DNA of 19,247 nucleotides. It comes from Pseudomonadota bacterium. GTDB taxonomy: Bacteria > Pseudomonadota > Alphaproteobacteria > Sphingomonadales > Sphingomonadaceae. Under the pieces are notes generated by a model. That model searched no databases. It saw only the letters and a list, made by a program, of their open reading frames with translations, and was not told the DNA's origin. Location: positions 1 to 19,247 of the forward strand of contig JAEZHP010000172.1 of NCBI GenBank assembly GCA_023416515.1, given 5' to 3'. Made by a program: the position numbers and the translations under genes. This document shows positions 8,029-14,664 of this stretch, piece after piece. Positions within the stretch are counted from its first letter, which is position 1. Each line of letters opens with the position of its first letter.

Positions 8029-8032
8029 AACT

Positions 8033-8053
8033 CCCCTCCCCGCAAGGGAGGGG
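8033..8053. terminator. Bidirectional hairpin between convergent genes
   Basis: CCCCTCCC (8033-8040) and GGGAGGGG (8046-8053) form a perfect 8-bp stem with loop CGCAA. It begins 4 bases after the ychF stop and 3 bases from the stop of the convergent hydrolase gene, so it could end both transcripts. There is no T-run on either side, so it is not a classical intrinsic terminator. It may be a dispersed palindrome doing this job. Confidence 0.6.
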
Positions 8054-8056
8054 GCG

Positions 8057-9646
8057 TCAGCCGACCCGCTCCGGCTTCAGATCGTGGAAATCGTAGCTGA
8101 AGTCGGCGAAGGGCGAGAGGGCGCGAAGGGTCATTCTCGGCACCCGGCCGTTCTCGACGACGAAGGTGATCACCGCGTCCTCGCCGGCGCCGCGCGGGAA
8201 GCGGGTTCGGAAGGCGTCGGGGCCGAACGGCTCGAGTGCGGACTTGAAGACCGGGGTGCGGGTGAAGTCGATGTGGAGGCGGCCGCGGCGCTCGGTGACG
8301 ACGATGTCGCCATACCAGGGATCACGGTAGCGGCCGGCATAGGCTGACAGTGGCAGGCTCGGGCCGCCCGCCGGCGCTCGGTTGAAATCGCCGCCGGCCT
8401 GGTTGAGCGCCTCGCTGCGCTGGCGGTCGATCCGGGTTCGGGTGGAGGTCACCCAGTCATATTCCGGAGCGCCGATGAGGTGGTCGACGATGGCGTTGCG
8501 AAGGCCTCCGACGGCGCCGTCCTCGGTGTTCGTGAAGACCGCGAAGGCATGGCCGCTGTCCGGGAAGAAGCCGGTATAGGTGATCTGGCCTGAGAGGCCG
8601 CCCGAATGGTGGAGAAGCCGGCGGCCGCGATAGTCCTGGACGAACCAGCCCGAGGCGTAGCCGGTGAGGACCGAGCGGGTGGGAAGCTCGGGAGTCGGCC
8701 CCGGGCCGCTCGCGGTGATCACCTGCGGGGTCCACATCTGGGTGCTCTGGGCTTCGCTCCACAGGCGCTGGCCGTTGGGCATCATCCCCTTGCCGAGCTG
8801 GGTCTGGAGCCACGGCACGATGTCGCGGGCGCTGGTGTGGATACCGGCGGCGGCGCCGAATACCGGGGACTCGTCGGGCTCGATCGCCGCGAGCGGACCG
8901 AAGCCGCGAAGGGGCGGTCCGAGCCTGGCGTGGCGGCCGACGACATTGCGGGTGCGCACCAGCGGCCGGTTGGCGACCGAATGCGCCATTCCGAGCGGGC
9001 GAAGCAGGCGCTCGGCGAAGAACTGCTCGTAGGTCTGGCCGGTAACACGCTGAAGAAGAAGGCCTCCGACGATGTAGAGGATGTTGTCGTAGGCGTAACC
9101 GGTGCGGAAGCCGCGGGCGAGCGGCAGGTAGCGGAGACCGCGGAGCACGTCCTCGGCGGTGTGAGTGCTTTCCGGAAAGATCATCAGGTCGCCGGCGCCG
9201 AGCGCCAGGCCCGAGCGGTGGACGAGAAGGTCGCGGACCGTGGTCATCTCGGTCGCATGGGGATCGCTCATCGCGAATTCGGGGAGGTAGCGCCGAACCG
9301 GCTCGTCCCAGGCGAGCTTCCCCTCCTCGACCAGCAAAGCGAAAGCGGCGGCGAGGAACGCCTTGGTGTTGGAGGCGACCGCGAACAGGGTGTCCTCGTC
9401 GACGCGGTCGGGCCGGCCGAGGGTGCGGACGCCATAGCCGCGGGTGAAGACGGGCTGGCCGGGTCGGATCAGGGCGACGGAGACGCCGGGAATCTCGAAG
9501 GCGGCGAGGAAGCGTTCGACGATCGAGTCGACGGGATCCGGGACCAGGGCCTGGAATGCCCAAGCCGGCCGAGTCGCCGCCAGAGTGAGGCCGCCAAGGC
9601 CCAGCGCCAGCGCCTCGCGCCGGCTGACAGTCGCAAATCCGCTCAT
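8057..9646 (-). CDS. Serine hydrolase, class C beta-lactamase/PBP-like, with Tat-type signal
   Basis: This 529-residue protein of the beta-lactamase/transpeptidase-like superfamily carries S92-N-T-K95 (catalytic Ser and Lys), Y186-D-N188 and H-S-G at 347-349 in place of KTG. The spacing fits class C enzymes and EstB-type esterases. The N terminus, SRREALALG followed by a hydrophobic stretch ending WA, looks like a twin-arginine export signal. Residues from about 400 onward form an extra beta-rich domain like the DUF3471 lipocalin-like tail common on such hydrolases. Members act as esterases, D-aminopeptidases or beta-lactamases, so the substrate cannot be stated. The ATG at 9646 is preferred over a TTG two codons upstream because GGAG lies 6 nt before it. 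The gene follows ispE by 55 bp and is probably the last gene of the ETF-QO/TPR/ispE unit. Confidence 0.9.
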   Translation of the reverse strand: MSGFATVSRREALALGLGGLTLAATRPAWAFQALVPDPVDSIVERFLAAFEIPGVSVALIRPGQPVFTRGYGVRTLGRPDRVDEDTLFAVASNTKAFLAAAFALLVEEGKLAWDEPVRRYLPEFAMSDPHATEMTTVRDLLVHRSGLALGAGDLMIFPESTHTAEDVLRGLRYLPLARGFRTGYAYDNILYIVGGLLLQRVTGQTYEQFFAERLLRPLGMAHSVANRPLVRTRNVVGRHARLGPPLRGFGPLAAIEPDESPVFGAAAGIHTSARDIVPWLQTQLGKGMMPNGQRLWSEAQSTQMWTPQVITASGPGPTPELPTRSVLTGYASGWFVQDYRGRRLLHHSGGLSGQITYTGFFPDSGHAFAVFTNTEDGAVGGLRNAIVDHLIGAPEYDWVTSTRTRIDRQRSEALNQAGGDFNRAPAGGPSLPLSAYAGRYRDPWYGDIVVTERRGRLHIDFTRTPVFKSALEPFGPDAFRTRFPRGAGEDAVITFVVENGRVPRMTLRALSPFADFSYDFHDLKPERVG

Positions 9647-9701
9647 CGACAACTCCGTTCGGGCAAAGGCTTAAAGGCGCGGTTTGGGATTGGAAAGGAG
9701 C

Positions 9702-10532
9702 TCAGGGGCGAAGCCGGCTCGCGAGGGTCCACCAGTCGGGGCGGGCGGCGCGGATCCGGGTTTCGGCGGAGTCGCGCTCCGCTTCGCTCTGGTAGAGCGC
9801 GAAGCAGGTGGCGCCGGAGCCGGACATTTGGGCGAGGCGGGCGCCGGCGAGGGCCTCGAGCACCTCGCCGATCACCGGGGCAATGGCGCGGGCGGGAGCT
9901 TCGAGGTCGTTGCGGCCGACGAGATCCGAGCCGAGCGGGCCGCGGTCGACGCCGTCCCACGCCTTGAACACCGGGCCGGTCGGGACCGGGACTCGGGGGT
10001 TCACGAGCAAGACCGGTCTTCCGTCGAGCGCGCTGCCGTCGACGGGGACGAGATCGTCGCCCCTCCCCTCGCCGCGCACGGTGCGGCTTGCGATGCATGC
10101 GGGCACGTCGGCGCCGAGCGTGCGAGCGATGGCGTGGAGCGTATCCGGGTCGGCCGGCAGATCCCAGAAGCGGGTGAGCAGGCGCAGTGCCGCTGCCGCA
10201 TCGGCCGAGCCGCCACCGATTCCGGCCGCGACGGGAAGCCGCTTCTCGAGGGTGATTCGGGCGCCTTTGGTAACGCCGTAATGCCGCCGAAGCGCCTCTC
10301 CGGCGCGAATGACGAGGTTGCCCTGAGAGTCCCTCTCCCCGACGGGGAGGGCTCTAGCGAACCGGCCGGTCACGGCCAGCTCAAGTTCTTGCAGTCGCTC
10401 GGGCTCCGCCACCTCCAATTCGTCGCCGTCCTCGGTGAAGGCGAAGGTGGTTTCCAGGCGGTGGTAGCCGTCCGGCTCGCGCTTCCGCACGTGGAGCGCG
10501 AGGTTGATCTTGGCGTAGGCGGTCTCGCGCAT
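9702..10532 (-). CDS. ispE: 4-diphosphocytidyl-2-C-methyl-D-erythritol kinase IspE
   Basis: IspE (EC 2.7.1.148) phosphorylates the 2-hydroxyl of CDP-methylerythritol with ATP, the fourth step of the MEP pathway to isoprenoids, in the cytoplasm. The 276-residue protein shows the GHMP-kinase features: AKINLALHV with K8 near the N terminus, DGYH at 21-24, the ATP-binding loop PVAAGIGGGSADA (100-112), catalytic D142 in LGADVPACI, and a late MSGSGATCFAL motif. The ATG at 10532 overlaps the TPR gene stop by one base (TGATG), giving translational coupling. A longer open reading frame upstream of this ATG runs antiparallel to nothing homologous and is ignored. Residues 61-69 (ALPVGERDS) are encoded by a palindromic element of intergenic type, between the N-terminal strands and the GNLVIRA helix. 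Confidence 0.96.
   Translation of the reverse strand: MRETAYAKINLALHVRKREPDGYHRLETTFAFTEDGDELEVAEPERLQELELAVTGRFARALPVGERDSQGNLVIRAGEALRRHYGVTKGARITLEKRLPVAAGIGGGSADAAAALRLLTRFWDLPADPDTLHAIARTLGADVPACIASRTVRGEGRGDDLVPVDGSALDGRPVLLVNPRVPVPTGPVFKAWDGVDRGPLGSDLVGRNDLEAPARAIAPVIGEVLEALAGARLAQMSGSGATCFALYQSEAERDSAETRIRAARPDWWTLASRLRP
10326..10355. repeat. Palindromic element inside ispE
   Basis: A hairpin with a GAC loop pairs 10333-10340 with 10344-10351 (one G-T wobble). After a 3-base bulge the outer AGAG (10326-10329) pairs with CTCT (10352-10355). The core CTCTCCCCGACGGGGAG resembles dispersed intergenic palindromes of sphingomonads. It is read in frame and contributes a short polar loop to IspE. 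Confidence 0.55.
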
Positions 10533-12172
10533 CAGCGCTGGGCGAGGCGCGAAGGCCCTCGATCGATCTTTTCGCGGAGCCGCTCGGCGGCCTCGCCCTC
10601 GGCGTAGACGGAGGCCGCGGTCCAAGCGAAACGGGCTTCGAAGCGTCGGCCGGCGGCGTAATAGGCATCGCCGAGATGCTCGTTGATCTCGACGTCCGAG
10701 GGCTCGGCGCGGGCGGCGCGCTCGAGATAGGGGATCGCCTCGTCGACGCGGCCGGTCTTGTAGAGCGCCCAGCCCAGCGAGTCGGTGATCGCGGCGCTGT
10801 CCGGGGCGAGCCGGAGCGCCTCGCGGATCATGCGCTCGGACTCCGCCGGTTCCTCGCCGCGGTCGATCTGGGCGTAGCCGAGATAGTTGAGGACGACGGG
10901 CTCGGCCGGGGCGAGACGGTAGGCCTCGCGCAGGGCCGCGCGCGCCTCGGGCCAGCGCCCGCCCTGCTCCAGCGCGCCGCCACGCGCGACGTAGAGCGTC
11001 CATTCGGGGATCGCCGGATGGGAACCGGCACGCCACAATTCGTGGGCGCGGGCGTAAGCGGCGGCTGCCTCGTCGAACTGGCGGGCGTCGACGAGGAGGT
11101 CGCCGAGCTGGATATGGTCGGCCGGGTCGGTCGAGCCGCGAGCGATGCGCTGGCGAACCTCGGTCATCGCGGCGGCGCTCTGGCCGCTCGACGCGAGCAG
11201 GCGAAGGCGAAGCGAGGCCGCGGCGTCGGCAAAGGGGTCGTTGGCAGGGACCGTGGCGATGAGCCGGACGGCCTCGGCGGCGCGCTCCTCACCCATCACC
11301 TCGGCGGCAAGGAAGGTCGCCTCGCTATTGTCGGGCGCCAGGAAGCGCGCGACCTGAGCAAGCATCACCGCCTCGTTGCCGAGCTCCTGCTGGTTGAAGT
11401 CGATGGCGATCCGGGCGAGCAATTCGGCGACCCCGTCTGCGGCGGTGTCGATCCTGCCCGGGATCGGCTGCCTTGCCTCGATCAGGCGGCGGGCGGCGAC
11501 GAAGGCCAGCTGGTCGCCGGCGACGAGACGGAGCGCCTGGTCGCGCTGGCGGCGGGCGGCGAACTCGGCGGCAGCCGCGATACGCAGGCGCTGAAGGCGA
11601 AGACCGGCTCCGGGATCGAGCGCGGCGAAGACCTCGGGCGAGCCCCTCCCCTGCGCAAGCTCGATGAGCGCGCGATGCTCGACGGCGTAACCGGCACCGG
11701 AGCCGCTGTTGAGCGGGGCGAGCAAGGCGACGGGATCGCCGCGCCGCGAGCCGAACGCGATCCAGGCGCGGATGATGGGAGTCAGGGTCTCGAACAGCCG
11801 ATCCTGCTCGATTCGCGCGGTCTGGCGTTCGGCGGCGGCCCAGTCGCGCCGCTTGAGCGCATCGGCGAGAAGCAAGGGCCGGCGAAGCGCCGGAAGCGCG
11901 TTGCGCGCCTCGAGCCGGCGAGCCGCGTCGAGCGCGAGCGGCCAGTCGCCGGCGGACAGGCCATGGTCGAGCGCTCGGCGAGCGACGAGCTCGCTGGTGG
12001 GATTTTCCGCAAGTAGCGCACGGAAGCTTCGCCCTGCCCGCTCCGCCGCGCCCTGATCCGCGGCTACCCGGGCCTGGATGTAGGTGGCGGGATCCGCTGC
12101 GGCGGGCGCCGGCCAGGCGATGAAAGCGGCGCCGAGGAGCAGGCTACATGTTCGGGTAATTGGGGCCTCCAC
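10532..12172 (-). CDS. Exported TPR-repeat protein
   Basis: From a GTG at 12172 this is a 546-residue protein with a signal peptide (EAPITRT, a hydrophobic core LLLGAAFIAW, cleavage after PAPAAA). Helical repeats fill the whole chain. Clear tetratricopeptide units occur in the last third, for example DHIQLGDLLVDARQFDEAA, then VVLNYLGYAQIDRGEEP, ITDSLGWALYKTGRVDEAI and INEHLGDAYYAAG, each with the usual W/L/G/Y/A/P spacing. TPR proteins act as scaffolds; a periplasmic role in envelope or protein assembly is inferred. No ATG exists near the signal peptide, so GTG is the best start, although its ribosome-binding site (GAAGG about 2 nt away) is poor. The first 29 bases overlap the end of the ETF-QO gene, which suggests translational coupling. 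The stop overlaps the ispE start by 1 nt. Confidence 0.85.
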   Translation of the reverse strand: MEAPITRTCSLLLGAAFIAWPAPAAADPATYIQARVAADQGAAERAGRSFRALLAENPTSELVARRALDHGLSAGDWPLALDAARRLEARNALPALRRPLLLADALKRRDWAAAERQTARIEQDRLFETLTPIIRAWIAFGSRRGDPVALLAPLNSGSGAGYAVEHRALIELAQGRGSPEVFAALDPGAGLRLQRLRIAAAAEFAARRQRDQALRLVAGDQLAFVAARRLIEARQPIPGRIDTAADGVAELLARIAIDFNQQELGNEAVMLAQVARFLAPDNSEATFLAAEVMGEERAAEAVRLIATVPANDPFADAAASLRLRLLASSGQSAAAMTEVRQRIARGSTDPADHIQLGDLLVDARQFDEAAAAYARAHELWRAGSHPAIPEWTLYVARGGALEQGGRWPEARAALREAYRLAPAEPVVLNYLGYAQIDRGEEPAESERMIREALRLAPDSAAITDSLGWALYKTGRVDEAIPYLERAARAEPSDVEINEHLGDAYYAAGRRFEARFAWTAASVYAEGEAAERLREKIDRGPSRLAQR

Positions 12173-13796
12173 CGCCTTCGGGGGTGACCCAGTTGATGTT
12201 CTGGGTCGGGTCCTTGATGTCGCAGGTCTTGCAGTGGACGCAGTTCTGAGCGTTGATCTGCAGCCGCGTTGCGCCGCCCTCTTCGACGAACTCATAGACT
12301 CCCGCCGGGCAGTAACGCGCCTCCGGACCCGCATAGTCCGCCAGGTTGACCGCTGTCGGAATCGACGCGTCCTTCAGCGTGAGGTGGATCGGCTGGTCTT
12401 CCTCATGATTGGTGTTGGACAGGAACACCGAGGAGAGGCGGTCGAAGCTGATCACTCCGTCGGGCTTGGGATAGTCGATCGGCCTCGCGAGGTCCTTGCG
12501 GAGCAAAGTCGTGTTGTCCGGATGATGCTTCATCGTGAAGGGCAGGCCGATGTGGAGGGTGCGCATCCACATGTCGACGCCGGCGAGAAGCGTCCCGATC
12601 GTTCCGCCGAACTTGGCGACCATCGGCTCGACGTTACGCACCATCTTCAATTCGCTCGCCACCCAGGAGGCGTGGAGAGCGGTGTCGTAATCATCGAGGG
12701 CGTCGTTGCTGCGGTCCGCGGAGATGGCGGCGAAGGCGGACTCCGCGGCCAGCATCCCGCTCTTCATCGCGGTGTGGGTGCCCTTGATCCTGGGCACGTT
12801 CACGAAGCCGGCCGAACAGCCGATGAGGGCTCCGCCCGGGAAAGCGAGCTTGGGGATGGACTGGTAGCCGCCCTCGTTGATGGCCCGGGCGCCGTAGGAG
12901 ACTCGCTTGCCGCCCTCCAGGATCGCGCGGATCGAGGGGTGCTGCTTCCAGCGCTGGAACTCCTCGAACGGCGAGAGGTAGGGATTGCGGTAGGAGAGAG
13001 CGACGACGAAGCCCAACGCCACCTGGTTGTTGTCCTGGTGGTAGAGGAAGCCGCCGCCCCAGCTGTCGTCGTCGAGTGGCCAGCCCTGGGTGTGTATGAC
13101 CCGGCCGGGCTCGTGCTTGTCGGGATCGATGTCCCACAATTCCTTGATGCCGAGGCCGTAGATCTGCGGCTGGCTGTCCTTGTCCAGCTCGAAGATCCGC
13201 TTCACTTCCTTGGTGAGGCTTCCGCGCGCGCCTTCCGCGAAGAAGGTGTAGCGGCCGTGAAGCTCCATTCCGGGCTGGTAGTCGCCCTTGTGGGTGCCGT
13301 CGCGGGCGACGCCCATGTCGCCGGTGGCAACGCCCTTCACGCTGCCGTCGTCGTTGAACAGCACCTCGGCGGCCGGGAAGCCGGGGAATATCTCGACTCC
13401 CAGCTCCTCGGCCTTGCCGGCGAGCCAGCGGCAGAGATTGCCGAGGCTTCCGGTGAAGGTGCCCTTGTTGTGCATCCAGGACGGAGTCGTGATGTGCGGG
13501 ATCGAGCGCTTCTTGGTCTTGGACAGCACCCAATGCTCGTTGCGGGTGACCGGCACCGCGGCGAGCGGGCAGCCCTGCTCCTTCCAGTCGGGAAGAAGCT
13601 CATCCAACGCCTTGGGATCGATCACGGCGCCCGACAGGATGTGGGCGCCGACCTCCGAGCCTTTTTCGAGAATACAGACCGACAGCTCGCGCCCGGCCTC
13701 ATTGGCGAGCTGCTTCAGGCGGATCGCGGCGGAAAGGCCGGCAGGTCCCGCACCGACGATGACGACGTCGTACTGCATGGACTCGCGTTCGCTCAC
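12144..13796 (-). CDS. Electron transfer flavoprotein-ubiquinone oxidoreductase (ETF-QO)
   Basis: ETF-QO (EC 1.5.5.1) passes electrons from electron transfer flavoprotein, which collects them from acyl-CoA and other dehydrogenases, to ubiquinone at the inner membrane. From the GTG at 13796 it is 550 residues. The FAD-binding Rossmann motif is VVIVG15-A-G-P-A-G20. Family blocks such as GAHILSGAVIDP and GGYQSIPKLAFPGG are present. The [4Fe-4S] ligands are C496 followed by C519-x2-C522-x2-C525, the ferredoxin-like arrangement of the family. The end is typical: WVTPEGGGGPNYPNM. GAGGAG 6 nt upstream supports the GTG start, giving (M)SERESMQYDVV. In-frame ATGs at 13826 and 13778 have no comparable ribosome-binding site. 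The etfA/etfB genes are not in this window. It leads a probable four-gene minus-strand unit and is divergent from the glycosylase-like gene. Confidence 0.97.
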   Translation of the reverse strand: MSERESMQYDVVIVGAGPAGLSAAIRLKQLANEAGRELSVCILEKGSEVGAHILSGAVIDPKALDELLPDWKEQGCPLAAVPVTRNEHWVLSKTKKRSIPHITTPSWMHNKGTFTGSLGNLCRWLAGKAEELGVEIFPGFPAAEVLFNDDGSVKGVATGDMGVARDGTHKGDYQPGMELHGRYTFFAEGARGSLTKEVKRIFELDKDSQPQIYGLGIKELWDIDPDKHEPGRVIHTQGWPLDDDSWGGGFLYHQDNNQVALGFVVALSYRNPYLSPFEEFQRWKQHPSIRAILEGGKRVSYGARAINEGGYQSIPKLAFPGGALIGCSAGFVNVPRIKGTHTAMKSGMLAAESAFAAISADRSNDALDDYDTALHASWVASELKMVRNVEPMVAKFGGTIGTLLAGVDMWMRTLHIGLPFTMKHHPDNTTLLRKDLARPIDYPKPDGVISFDRLSSVFLSNTNHEEDQPIHLTLKDASIPTAVNLADYAGPEARYCPAGVYEFVEEGGATRLQINAQNCVHCKTCDIKDPTQNINWVTPEGGGGPNYPNM

Positions 13797-13802
13797 TGGC
13801 CT

Positions 13803-13808
13803 CTCCTC
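13803..13808 (-). promoter_or_regulatory. Ribosome binding site fixing the ETF-QO GTG start
   Basis: On the minus strand GAGGAG stands 6 nt before GTG at 13796. The alternative ATGs at 13826 and 13778 lack such a site, so this decides the start. Confidence 0.75.
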
Positions 13809-13873
13809 GTCGCGTGACTGACTCATGTGGTCGCAAAGTCGCGACGCGGCGGCAATAAGCAAGTCCCCGAAGG

Positions 13874-13902
13874 TTGACCAGCGCCGCGCCGATAGGCCCT
13901 AT
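13874..13902 (+). promoter_or_regulatory. Putative promoter of the glycosylase-like gene
   Basis: TTGACC (13874-13879), a 17-bp spacer and CCCTAT (13897-13902) form a plausible sigma-70-type promoter. The -10 lies within the short dyad ATAGG-C-CCTAT (13892-13902). Transcription would start near 13909, the A of the ATG. The gene has no Shine-Dalgarno, which is consistent with a leaderless mRNA. This is inferred from spacing and motif match only. Confidence 0.45.
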
Positions 13903-13908
13903 GGCGCG

Positions 13909-14664
13909 ATGGACCGGGGTGGGAACGATTTTATCGCGGAGGCGGAGAGTCTCCTCGGCTGGTGGCGCGATGCGGGCGTGGACTGCGCCGTGCAGGAGGA
14001 GCCGCGCGACTGGCTGAAGCCGGCGCCGGCGCCTGTCGCGAACGAGCTCGCGGAGGCCGGCGCGGGCGCCTCTCGACTTCGCCCGGGACGAGCGGAGCCG
14101 GTCAAGGAGCCGCTACCCGACCAGCTGGCGCTGTTCCATGATTGGCTCAAGGCGAGCGACGCCCTGCCCTATTCGGCCCCGCACGCGCCGCGTGTGTGCC
14201 CGTCGGGCGATCCAAATTCCGGCCTGATGATCATGACGGCCATGCCTTCGGTCGACGACTGCGCGGCCGGGACGATGCTGTCCGGCGACGCCGGGCGGCT
14301 GTTCGACCGAATGCTCGCCGCCATCGGGCGGAGCCGCGACACCAGCTACATTGCCGGCCTGTCCTGCCTTCGACCGACCGGCGGACGGCTTGACCCCGCC
14401 GGCGCCGGCCACTGCGGCGAGATCGCCCGCCATCATCTCGGACTGGTCGCGCCCAAGGCGGTGCTTCTGCTCGGCGACGCCTGCTCGAAGGCCCTGCTCG
14501 GCCTCGGCGCCGCGCAGGCGCGCGGCAAGGTCCATCGCATCTCCACCCCCACCGGCGAGGTCGCCGCGATCGTCACTCTTCCGCCGGATTATCTGCTCGG
14601 CCAGCCCGCCGCCAAGGCGCTCGCCTGGGCCGACCTCCAGCTTCTGCAGGAGACGCTGGCATGA
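13909..14664 (+). CDS. Uracil-DNA glycosylase-like protein (family 4 type) with altered catalytic motifs
   Basis: The 251-residue protein has the fold signature of family 4 uracil-DNA glycosylases in its second half. This includes SGDAGRLFDRMLAAIGRSRDTSYIAGLSCLRPTGGR (written in parts: SGDAGRLFDRMLAAIG, YIAG, LSCLRPTGGR), APKAVLLLGDACSKALLG, and YLLGQPAAKALAWADLQ. C153 and C169 match two of the four [4Fe-4S] ligands of that family, and C97 may be a third. Motif A, normally GEAPG, is TAMPS at 110-114. The late HPAYLLR motif is LPPDYLLGQ (224-232), so the catalytic acid and His are missing. The N-terminal about 90 residues are Pro/Ala-rich. It may have lost glycosylase activity or use another chemistry. 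The ATG at 13909 is chosen because the region before it is not homologous. The stop overlaps the transglycosylase start (ATGA). Confidence 0.82.
   Translation: MDRGGNDFIAEAESLLGWWRDAGVDCAVQEEPRDWLKPAPAPVANELAEAGAGASRLRPGRAEPVKEPLPDQLALFHDWLKASDALPYSAPHAPRVCPSGDPNSGLMIMTAMPSVDDCAAGTMLSGDAGRLFDRMLAAIGRSRDTSYIAGLSCLRPTGGRLDPAGAGHCGEIARHHLGLVAPKAVLLLGDACSKALLGLGAAQARGKVHRISTPTGEVAAIVTLPPDYLLGQPAAKALAWADLQLLQETLA

Noticed and set aside
9702..11036. Longer version of the IspE frame extending upstream of 10532
   Set aside because: The extra N-terminal residues are Arg/Pro-rich and overlap the TPR gene in another frame. IspE homology begins at MRETAYAKINL.
12084..13817. Long plus-strand open frame (about 577 codons) opposite ETF-QO and the TPR gene
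   Set aside because: It is antisense to a gene with complete family motifs. Its translation is Arg/Gly/Asp/Val-rich with no recognisable domain, which is a usual shadow frame in GC-rich DNA.
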